Positions 1 through 4,600 of a stretch of 5,017 nucleotides of DNA are shown piece by piece. The DNA is taken from NCBI GenBank assembly GCA_018715545.1, contig DVLK01000097.1, positions 1 to 5,017 on the forward strand. Direction: 5' to 3'. Under the pieces are notes generated by a model that saw only the letters and a program-made list of their open reading frames with translations, did not search any database and was not told where the DNA came from. The position numbers and the translations under genes are program-made. This DNA is from Candidatus Caccovivens faecavium. GTDB lineage: Bacteria; Bacillota; Clostridia; Christensenellales; UBA1242. The first letter of the stretch is position 1; each line of letters begins with the position of its first letter.

Positions 1-533
1 AAGCTTTCTTAAATTACTATTACTATTATAATGATGACACAACCTATTTAAATCAAGATAAACTTTCAGTGTTTGGAATTTCAAATTCTGGTGAAGTGCT
101 ATATAATGAAACATATTCAAGCGCCAATGTCAGCGATGAAAGCATGGAAAGCTATGATATGTATAACGAATTCCAAGATGCAATAAAGGCTCTTTATAAC
201 AATGGTAATGCTAAGGTTGGTGATGTTTCAAATGTTGTTAGAGGTAGTGACGGGGTTTACATTCTTTTCTATGCGGGAGAGGTTAATAACCTATTCTCTG
301 GAATTACTGAGGACTTCTCATTAACTCAAAATGATATTTTAAAACTTGCTAACACCACTCTTAATGTGTTTACAGATAAAACCATATTTGACCAAATTTA
401 TGAAAGCTTATATGTTGATTCTGCATATGGCGACTATGAGGAAAGCAGTATCAATAGACTTAAAAATTCTCTCACCACTGGAAATGATGACGGAATTGTT
501 AAGCGCGTTGATAAGTATAAGGATCTATTTTAA
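1..533 (+). CDS. Peptidyl-prolyl isomerase/foldase-like protein (PpiC/SurA/PrsA type), C-terminal part only
   Basis: The reading frame is open from the left window edge (first full codon at 3) to TAA at 531-533, giving 176 visible residues. The true start lies outside the window, and the GTG at 69 is only an internal codon. Visible residues 71-92 (KVGDVSNVVRGSDGVYILFY) resemble the end of a parvulin-type PpiC domain, where a 'GevS.pv....GyhI..v' pattern is typical. That family contains membrane-anchored or periplasmic foldases that help exported proteins fold. The flanks are rich in Asn, Asp, Ser and Tyr, as is common in exported proteins of AT-rich Firmicutes, and include a five-Tyr run at residues 5-9. 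The C-terminal stretch (about 110-176) looks helical. It is followed by a terminator at 584-625, so it probably ends its transcript. The N-terminus, signal peptide and most of the catalytic core cannot be seen, so the family call is moderate. Confidence 0.55.
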   Translation, partial: AFLNYYYYYNDDTTYLNQDKLSVFGISNSGEVLYNETYSSANVSDESMESYDMYNEFQDAIKALYNNGNAKVGDVSNVVRGSDGVYILFYAGEVNNLFSGITEDFSLTQNDILKLANTTLNVFTDKTIFDQIYESLYVDSAYGDYEESSINRLKNSLTTGNDDGIVKRVDKYKDLF

Positions 534-540
534 TTAATTA

Positions 541-568
541 TTGAAAAGCTTTAAAGTTTTTCTATAAT
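541..568 (+). promoter_or_regulatory. Putative sigma-A promoter P1 with an inverted repeat in its spacer
   Basis: TTGAAA (541-546) and a consensus TATAAT (563-568) are 16 bp apart. The spacer and flanks hold the inverted repeat GAAAAGCTTT/AAAGTTTTTC (543-562), which pairs fully apart from one G-T. Transcription would start near 575 and run at once into the hairpin at 584-620. The composition is very AT-rich, so chance matches to promoter boxes are a real concern. Confidence 0.45.
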
Positions 569-583
569 TATCTAATATTAAGT

Positions 584-625
584 AAAGAAACTTTTGTTAA
601 TTATTGACAAATGTTTCTTTTTTTT
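584..625 (+). terminator. Intrinsic terminator after the foldase-like gene
   Basis: Arms 584-600 and 604-620 pair over 17 positions with one T-T mismatch (592/612) and one G-T pair (598/606), around a 3-nt loop (601-603). The right arm runs directly into a T-tract (618-625). This is a classic rho-independent terminator, although the stem is AT-rich. It would end transcription of the upstream gene and would also lie in the leader of any transcript from P1. Confidence 0.75.
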
Positions 626-633
626 GTTAAAAT
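604..633 (+). promoter_or_regulatory. Putative sigma-A promoter P2 nested in the terminator, giving a near-leaderless transcript
   Basis: A perfect TTGACA (604-609) lies in the right arm of the terminator. It is followed after 18 bp by TAAAAT (628-633), a 5/6 match to TATAAT. A start about 7 nt downstream falls near 640, at or just before the ATG at 642. No Shine-Dalgarno sequence precedes that ATG, which fits a leaderless or near-leaderless message. Confidence 0.5.
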
Positions 634-641
634 ATAACTAT

Positions 642-2030
642 ATGGATGACAAAAAGGTTGTGGAAGAAGTTGTTGAAAATAATAAAGTTGAAGAACCTGT
701 TGTAAATAAAAAAGGTAAATTTTTTTCACGCCTTAAAGAAAAACGAGAAAAAAAGAAAGAAGAAAAGATTGAAGAGTTAAAAAAAGAAGATGCTGAAAAG
801 AAAGAAGTTGTTGAGGAAAAACTAGAAGAGGTTAACAAAGAAGTAAAAAAAATCAACACAAAAAAACAAAAGATCATAAATATTTGCTTTCTTATTTTTA
901 ATATAGCTCTTGTTGTTGCAATCTTGCTTTGGAATTTGCTTGGCTCAGATGAAGGCTTTACTCCGTTAAGTCAACTGAAAATCAGTGGTTGGTTTGTGCT
1001 TATTTATCTATTATGTATTGCAATGTTATACTTTTTAGATGTTTTAAGCATAAATAGAATGATTTACAGAAAAACATATAGAAGTCGCTGGTGTTTATCT
1101 TATAAATCTGGTGCGATTTGTAGGTATTATGACGCCGTTACGCCTATGGCAAGCGGTGGACAAGCTTTTATGGCTTCATATTTGATAAGTCATGATGTTC
1201 CTGCTTCTACGGCACTTTCTATACCACTATCAAAGTTAGTTTTTCAAAATTTTGCTTGGATTATAATCTGTGCAATCTGTCTTATTTGTGCAAGTTTTAA
1301 TCCTCAACTTTCAGGCTTTACCTTTGTTTCGGTAGCTAGTATAATTGGATTCATCTTAGCGCTTGGTATGATAACTGTGATTTTATTTATGTCATTATCC
1401 AAAAATGGCAAAAAAGTTGTTGGATGGTTTATAAAGATTTTGCATAAAATGCATCTCATTAAAAATTATGAAAAAAAATATCAAAGCACAATGAAGGTTG
1501 TTGATGACTATCAAGCTATCATGCGCGAATATAGTAAATCAATTTGGGATATTATCTATCAAATAGTTTTGCATGGGGCGCGTAATGTTGTTACGAATTC
1601 TATGCCGTTTTTCATCTATTGTATTTTTAAGGGCTTTCCTGCAACAGGTGCTGCTGAGCTTTATTCGACATTCTTTATGGCGGCAGCATTAATTGAATTG
1701 TCATCTAGTTTCATTCCTCTTCCAGGTGGATCTGGTATGAATGAGCTTACCTTCACTATCATATTTAGTAATATTGGTGGGCTTGGAGGAGATACTTTTT
1801 GGGCATTATTGCTTTGGAGATTCGCGACTTATTATTTTCAACTCATTCAAGGGCTTAGTATAATAACTTATGATACTGTTTATGGCAATAGAAAATGGAA
1901 GTGGACAAAAAAACGCTCTGCTCTTCAAGAGGAGAGTCAAATTTTTAAAGCTAAGCAAATTGAACTTTTCCGAGCCGAAAGAAATAAGCGCCGTAAGCGT
2001 GAAAAAAGTGCTAAATTATTGAATAATTAA
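642..2030 (+). CDS. Flippase-like integral membrane protein (LPG-synthase TM / YbhN / UPF0104 family)
   Basis: This is a 462-residue polytopic membrane protein. Residues 1-77 are a Lys/Glu-rich, probably coiled-coil cytoplasmic tail. Hydrophobic segments follow at about 78-101, 115-138, 199-219, 226-252, 302-330, 340-360 and 383-410. Family-type motifs are visible: YYDAVTPMASGGQAF (162-176) and FIPLPGGSGMNE (357-368), matching the 'TP.asGGqp' and 'PlPGgsG..E' signatures of the domain that forms the N-terminal flippase half of MprF and stand-alone YbhN/AglD-like proteins. The C-terminal 50 residues are basic. There is no aminoacyl-transferase half, so it probably moves or binds a lipid rather than modifying it. 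The substrate is unknown. I start at ATG 642: the in-frame TTG at 594 would only translate the terminator, giving MLIIDKCFFFLLKYNY. No Shine-Dalgarno is present; see P2. The family is clear, the substrate is not. Confidence 0.85.
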   Translation: MDDKKVVEEVVENNKVEEPVVNKKGKFFSRLKEKREKKKEEKIEELKKEDAEKKEVVEEKLEEVNKEVKKINTKKQKIINICFLIFNIALVVAILLWNLLGSDEGFTPLSQLKISGWFVLIYLLCIAMLYFLDVLSINRMIYRKTYRSRWCLSYKSGAICRYYDAVTPMASGGQAFMASYLISHDVPASTALSIPLSKLVFQNFAWIIICAICLICASFNPQLSGFTFVSVASIIGFILALGMITVILFMSLSKNGKKVVGWFIKILHKMHLIKNYEKKYQSTMKVVDDYQAIMREYSKSIWDIIYQIVLHGARNVVTNSMPFFIYCIFKGFPATGAAELYSTFFMAAALIELSSSFIPLPGGSGMNELTFTIIFSNIGGLGGDTFWALLLWRFATYYFQLIQGLSIITYDTVYGNRKWKWTKKRSALQEESQIFKAKQIELFRAERNKRRKREKSAKLLNN

Positions 2031-2048
2031 ATATTTTTAAAGTCAAAC

Positions 2049-2083
2049 TAAGGATATGAAAAAGTCATATCCTTATATTTTTG
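2049..2083 (+). terminator. Perfect 11-bp hairpin with T-rich tail, overlapping a start codon
   Basis: TAAGGATATGA (2049-2059) and TCATATCCTTA (2065-2075) pair perfectly around the loop AAAAG, followed by TATTTTTG (2076-2083). Stem, loop and tail look like an intrinsic terminator 19 nt after the flippase-like gene. However, the hairpin contains the AAGG and ATG (2056) of the next gene. It may therefore terminate, control translation, or do both. Confidence 0.5.
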
Positions 2084-2589
2084 TTATTATTATTTTAGTT
2101 GTTCTACTTGGAATTTCGTTTTATCTAGGTTTTTCTGGCTATCTTTTCTCTGTGGCGATGAATAGCATTTCCTCTGATTTGGCTTTGGGAGAAACAGTAG
2201 AGGTGGAAATATCTCCAAACGAAGCCAGCGTACTTTCGTTTACTATTGATGGTTCATATTTGCCAAATGAGAGAATTCCACAAGTTGTGCAAATAAGGGC
2301 AAGTGATGTAGATAAAGAGATGCGGGTGAGAGTTAAGGCTGAAATTTTTGCGCGAGATAATCTCACTCCTATTGATTTTGTGGCAAATCAAAATTTTTTA
2401 AAGGCGACTGACGGCTATTTTTATCTTAACGGCAATTTAGCGGGAGGAAACAAAGTCACATTCTGTGACTATATTGTCATTCCAGAGGAAGCAAAGCTAA
2501 ACAGCAAGGAAAAATATATTTTGACCATTATAGTTGAAAATATTGATGCAAGTTTAGAAAATATTTGGGGTGATTTTGAAATTGCGTAA
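2056..2589 (+). CDS. Unrecognised membrane-anchored protein with an extracellular beta-rich domain
   Basis: I do not recognise a family with confidence. The 177-residue product begins MKKSYP and has one strongly hydrophobic segment (about 8-33), so it is probably a membrane anchor or uncleaved signal with the rest outside. Residues 45-177 alternate short hydrophobic and polar stretches, as in a beta sandwich. The order 'RVRVKAEIF', 'DGYFYLNGNLAGGNKVTF', 'YILTIIVENID', then a Trp near the end is loosely reminiscent of SipW-processed TasA/camelysin-like proteins, but this is only a resemblance. One Cys (137) is visible. The start at 2056 is the only one that keeps the hydrophobic segment; the next Met (residue 35) would lose it. 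The AAGG at 2050-2053 is only 2 nt from the ATG, too close for a normal ribosome binding site. It probably shares a transcript with the small gene at 2642. Confidence 0.7.
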   Translation: MKKSYPYIFVIIILVVLLGISFYLGFSGYLFSVAMNSISSDLALGETVEVEISPNEASVLSFTIDGSYLPNERIPQVVQIRASDVDKEMRVRVKAEIFARDNLTPIDFVANQNFLKATDGYFYLNGNLAGGNKVTFCDYIVIPEEAKLNSKEKYILTIIVENIDASLENIWGDFEIA

Positions 2590-2641
2590 AATTGCTAGAC
2601 TTTTATCTTTTATTTTATTAAAATAAAATTAAGAGGTAAAA

Positions 2642-2974
2642 ATGGAAGAAAAAATTAAGGTTCCTGTGCCACCAAAGAAGTTTCCACCTCCACCACCTAA
2701 CTTGTCTAAGGCGGAGAGTGTTAAAAGTGACAATGAAGAGGTTAAAAAAGTTTCTCCTCAGCCTTTATCACAGAATTTACCGCCAAAAACTGACATAGTA
2801 AAAGAAAATGCGGAAGAAAAAGTTAATGTAACGATTGATGCTAAGGATGAAAAAAAAGAAAAAAAAGAAAAGATAAAAAAAGAAGTTGATAAGCTAAAAC
2901 TTTTGTCATGGTTTGGTATAGTGGGTGGAGGATGCTTACTTATAGTCTTTCTTGTGTTATTAATTGTGTTGTAA
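2642..2974 (+). CDS. Small Pro/Lys/Glu-rich tail-anchored membrane protein of unknown function
   Basis: This encodes 110 residues with no recognised domain. Residues 6-19 are a proline-rich stretch (KVPVPPKKFPPPPP), about 20-65 are polar, and about 66-86 are a Lys/Glu run (DAKDEKKEKKEKIKKEVDKL). Residues 88-110 form a single hydrophobic segment ending at the C-terminus (LLSWFGIVGGG, then a Leu/Val/Ile run). With no N-terminal signal this suggests a tail anchor with the charged part in the cytoplasm. The ATG has a good ribosome binding site, GAGGT at 2633-2637. The gene lies 52 nt after the preceding gene and is followed by the strong terminator at 3012-3049, so it is probably the last gene of its unit. 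The Lys/Glu run before a membrane segment recalls the N-terminal tail of the flippase-like protein at 642. The low-complexity composition limits any homology claim. Confidence 0.7.
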   Translation: MEEKIKVPVPPKKFPPPPPNLSKAESVKSDNEEVKKVSPQPLSQNLPPKTDIVKENAEEKVNVTIDAKDEKKEKKEKIKKEVDKLKLLSWFGIVGGGCLLIVFLVLLIVL

Positions 2975-3011
2975 ATTAAGTAAAAATACAAATAATTTTC
3001 ATATATTTAAG

Positions 3012-3049
3012 AAAAATTCAGCAGATATTCTGTTGAATTTTTATTTTTT
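3012..3049 (+). terminator. Strong intrinsic terminator after the small tail-anchored protein gene
   Basis: AAAAATTCAGCAGA (3012-3025) pairs with TCTGTTGAATTTTT (3029-3042) over 14 positions with a single G-T pair and a 3-nt loop. ATTTTTT follows (3043-3049). The next gene begins only 15 nt beyond it. Confidence 0.88.
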
Positions 3050-3064
3050 GGCAAAAATTAGTTT

Positions 3065-3517
3065 ATGAAAAAAATTTTAGTATTTATTTTTATCGCTTTG
3101 ATTATAGGTGTATCTTATTTTGTTAAGAACACTTACAATCCTCTATTTACGCTTGCTGAAACATATAAGGTATGCTTAATTGTAAAGGGTGACAGTTTAA
3201 ATAAGGGAGAAATTACCTCTTGTGGAGATGTTGATTTTGTCTACCTTACAAAGGAAGAAGGGTTAGACGCAGTAAAGAAAATTCCTGTTGAAGGCTTGGA
3301 GTTTTATCTAAATGGCGTGAGTTCTGATGAAGTTTTAAAAATTTTGAGAGCAACTGTCATAGAACAAAGTGAAGTTCAGGGGATTAGATTAATCTATGCA
3401 TATTCTCCTTTCTATCAAGATGCTGTTATCGTTGATGGTAAAAAGGTCAACTTACAACTTGCGCTTAGCGGGAATAACATTATAGCGGGGTTTCCTTTAA
3501 TACTTACAGGTTATTAA
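3065..3517 (+). CDS. Small exported protein, possibly YwmB-like
   Basis: The product has 150 residues. Residues 1-20 (MKKILVFIFIALIIGVSYFV) are a signal peptide or membrane anchor, so the rest is likely outside the membrane. Two Cys (37 and 53) could form a disulfide. The C-terminal part, with YSPFYQDAVIVDGKKVNLQL (113-132) and GFPLILTGY (142-150), resembles my recollection of the end of YwmB-family proteins, where a Tyr-x-Pro segment, a 'gkkiNlQiA' strand and a terminal 'G.PlI..eY' occur. YwmB is a poorly understood protein encoded next to murAA and spoIID in Bacillus, and a SpoIIQ-like gene follows here, which supports the idea. The signal and length fit; the family call is tentative. No Shine-Dalgarno precedes the ATG and no convincing promoter fits in the 15 nt after the terminator. 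A promoter would have to overlap that terminator. Confidence 0.6.
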   Translation: MKKILVFIFIALIIGVSYFVKNTYNPLFTLAETYKVCLIVKGDSLNKGEITSCGDVDFVYLTKEEGLDAVKKIPVEGLEFYLNGVSSDEVLKILRATVIEQSEVQGIRLIYAYSPFYQDAVIVDGKKVNLQLALSGNNIIAGFPLILTGY

Positions 3518-3525
3518 AAAATTTT

Positions 3526-3553
3526 AAAAATTTATGTTTAAACTTAAATATTT
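3526..3553. repeat. 28-bp imperfect palindrome centred on GTTTAAAC upstream of the LytM gene
   Basis: Twelve of 14 base pairs are symmetric about 3539/3540. The mismatches are 3535/3544 and 3529/3550, and the core GTTTAAAC is at 3536-3543. It lies between the YwmB-like stop and the ribosome binding site of the LytM gene. It could be an operator or an AT-only hairpin, and the composition makes chance symmetry more likely than usual. Confidence 0.4.
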
Positions 3554-3572
3554 CTGACAATAACATAGGCAT

Positions 3573-3577
3573 GGAGG
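3573..3577 (+). promoter_or_regulatory. Ribosome binding site that moves the LytM gene start to 3583
   Basis: GGAGG (3573-3577) is 5 nt before the ATG at 3583. It would be inside the coding sequence if the upstream in-frame ATG at 3571 were used, and that ATG has no ribosome binding site of its own. Confidence 0.8.
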
Positions 3578-3582
3578 AAAAT

Positions 3583-4143
3583 ATGGAAATTAAAACAAAT
3601 AAATTCAAAAACTTTTTCAAAAGATATGGCGCACTTGCCCTTGCAGGAGTGTTCACAGTGGCAATCGCATTGACTGTTGGGTTGACGGTTGGAGGTGGCG
3701 CAAGTCAGGTATCAACCACCGACTTGACATTTCAATTGCCAATGAACAATGCTGAAATTATTAAGGATTATTCAGATACCAAATTACAATACAATGACAT
3801 TTTAAACAGATGGGAAATTCACCTTGGAATTGATTTTACATCTAGCACCGACACGAGCGTTATGTCAGTGCTTGATGGAACTGTAACAAGCGTTTCGAAC
3901 AATACCTTAGAAGGCTACATCGTAGAAATTACTCACGACAATGGTTTTGTCAGTGTCTATTCTTCTTTAAACGAAAATGTGCTTGTAAGTGAGGGTGATG
4001 AAGTTAAAAAGGGCGATAAAATAGGTGATGCTTCAAATTCAGCGGGTAGAGAGTTTGATGACGAAACAGCGCTTCACTTTGTTCTTTTAAAAGATGGAGT
4101 TGAGGTTGATCCAAATAACTATTTAGATTTAGGAAATAAGTAA
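3583..4143 (+). CDS. SpoIIQ-like LytM/M23-domain membrane protein lacking both catalytic histidines
   Basis: The product has 186 residues. Residues 1-16 are basic (NKFKNFFKRY), about 17-39 are a single membrane anchor, and about 50-180 are an extracytoplasmic LytM/M23 domain. The first zinc motif HLGID is intact (His80, Asp84), and the last zinc ligand is present as His165 in ALHF. The first His of the usual HxH is Ala163, and the usual catalytic His in 'Y.HL' is Ser128 (YSSL, 126-129). By analogy with LytM (H260, H291) the protein should bind zinc at most and not cut peptidoglycan. SpoIIQ is such a LytM-fold protein: in the forespore membrane it binds SpoIIIAH across the intermembrane space during engulfment. 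spoIIID two genes downstream supports that role. It is shorter than B. subtilis SpoIIQ (283 aa) and has little beyond the domain. A terminator follows at 4165. A general M23 envelope scaffold remains possible. Confidence 0.8.
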   Translation: MEIKTNKFKNFFKRYGALALAGVFTVAIALTVGLTVGGGASQVSTTDLTFQLPMNNAEIIKDYSDTKLQYNDILNRWEIHLGIDFTSSTDTSVMSVLDGTVTSVSNNTLEGYIVEITHDNGFVSVYSSLNENVLVSEGDEVKKGDKIGDASNSAGREFDDETALHFVLLKDGVEVDPNNYLDLGNK

Positions 4144-4164
4144 TTTCTAAAATTTACAAATTAA

Positions 4165-4200
4165 AAAAACTTGCAAACACTCTGCAAGTTTTTATTTTTT
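4165..4200 (+). terminator. Strong intrinsic terminator after the LytM gene
   Basis: AAAAACTTGCA (4165-4175) and TGCAAGTTTTT (4183-4193) form a perfect 11-bp stem around the 7-nt loop AACACTC, followed by ATTTTTT (4194-4200). The A-run before the stem makes it a possible terminator in both directions, though no opposing gene is seen. Confidence 0.9.
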
Positions 4201-4252
4201 CTTGAAATACCACATTAACAATACAGATAAGATATTTTACAAAATTTTATAT

Positions 4253-4298
4253 ATTTCGATAATGATTAAAAAAATTTAATTAAATATCGAAATTATCG
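4253..4298. repeat. Spaced inverted repeat ATTTCGATA/TATCGAAAT upstream of acpP
   Basis: ATTTCGATA (4253-4261) and TATCGAAAT (4285-4293) are perfect inverted copies 23 bp apart. A second overlapping inverted pair is CGATAAT (4257-4263) with ATTATCG (4292-4298). These are the only CpG-containing elements in a very AT-rich stretch. They may be protein-binding sites for control of acpP. A hairpin with a long AT loop is an alternative. Confidence 0.45.
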
Positions 4299-4307
4299 TA
4301 AAATAAG

Positions 4308-4337
4308 TTGATTTTTAATTAGTTATTATGATATCAT
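4308..4337 (+). promoter_or_regulatory. Putative sigma-A promoter of acpP
   Basis: TTGATT (4308-4313) and TATCAT (4332-4337, 5/6 to consensus) are 18 bp apart. A start near 4344 would leave a short leader containing the ribosome binding site GGAGGG (4347-4352), 7 nt before the ATG. The -10 lies inside the palindrome 4325-4340. Confidence 0.5.
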
Positions 4338-4340
4338 AAT
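4325..4340. promoter_or_regulatory. Perfect 16-bp palindrome over the probable acpP -10 region (candidate operator)
   Basis: ATTATGATATCATAAT is a perfect palindrome. TAG (4320-4322) and CTA (4342-4344) extend the symmetry outward with small offsets. Its place over the -10 is what a repressor operator would have. FapR and FabT control fatty-acid genes in other Firmicutes, but I do not recognise either consensus here. Confidence 0.5.
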
Positions 4341-4359
4341 TCTAGCGGAGGGCGATATA

Positions 4360-4590
4360 ATGATTATTGAAAAAGTAAAAGAATTACTAGCAGAGCAACT
4401 TGGAATTGATGCAAAGACAATCAGTGATGATGCAAACATCTTGGAAGATTTAGGAGCTGACTCTCTTGATATCATAGAGATGTTGATGACACTTGAAGAT
4501 GAGTATGGTGTAACTATTCCTGATGACCAAATCAATCAGGTTAAGACTGTAAAGCAGGTTGCTGAGCTTATCGAAAAGTGTAAAAAATAG
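4360..4590 (+). CDS. acpP: Acyl carrier protein
   Basis: This is a 76-residue acidic protein of the usual ACP length. It carries growing acyl chains on 4'-phosphopantetheine in type II fatty-acid synthesis in the cytoplasm. The attachment motif LGADSLD (31-37) gives Ser35 as the modified residue. Helix I (VKELLAEQLGID), helix II (SLDIIEMLMTLEDEYG) and the C-terminal VKQVAELIEK all match the family. Cys74 near the end is an uncommon detail. The start at 4360 has GGAGGG 7 nt upstream. It lies alone between two sporulation-type genes rather than in a visible fab cluster, with its own probable promoter and candidate operator. No terminator is seen before spoIIID 59 nt later, so readthrough into spoIIID is possible. 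This could be the housekeeping ACP or a second copy; the window cannot tell. Confidence 0.96.
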   Translation: MIIEKVKELLAEQLGIDAKTISDDANILEDLGADSLDIIEMLMTLEDEYGVTIPDDQINQVKTVKQVAELIEKCKK

Positions 4591-4596
4591 ACAAAC
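4587..4596 (+). promoter_or_regulatory. Possible SpoIIID binding site upstream of spoIIID
   Basis: ATAGACAAAC fits the B. subtilis SpoIIID consensus WWRRACARNY at all 10 positions and overlaps the acpP stop codon. A 9/10 match, TTCGACAAAT, lies at 4607-4616. The consensus is loose; in DNA of this composition I estimate roughly one perfect match per kilobase counting both strands. The support comes mostly from location. Confidence 0.35.
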
Positions 4597-4600
4597 TTTA

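Noticed and set aside
69..533. A complete 154-residue gene starting at GTG 69
   Set aside because: The frame is open upstream to the window edge, there is no ribosome binding site before 69, and the PpiC-like core needs more N-terminal sequence, so this is a truncated gene.
594..641. TTG start at 594 for the flippase-like protein
   Set aside because: The extra 16 residues are just the translated terminator and T-tract. The ATG at 642 starts a normal hydrophilic N-terminus.
638..877. Reverse-strand ORF of 79 residues rich in Ser and Phe
   Set aside because: It is the antisense of the Lys/Glu-rich tail of the flippase-like gene (GAA/AAA read as TTC/TTT), a compositional shadow.
2758..2991. 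Reverse-strand ORF of 77 residues with Ser/Phe-rich sequence
   Set aside because: It is antisense to the Lys/Glu-rich small gene at 2642, with no ribosome binding site or recognisable domain.
3571..3582. ATG at 3571 as the start of the LytM gene
   Set aside because: The GGAGG at 3573-3577 is correctly placed for the ATG at 3583 and would fall inside the gene otherwise; no ribosome binding site precedes 3571.
4144..4359. A riboswitch or structured RNA leader upstream of acpP
   Set aside because: The region is nearly all A/T apart from the terminator and short palindromes, with no GC-rich conserved core typical of known riboswitches. The probable transcript start near 4344 leaves almost no leader.
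4326..4535. Reverse-strand Ser/Ile-rich ORF opposite acpP
   Set aside because: It is fully explained as the shadow of the acpP coding strand, whose protein is unmistakable.
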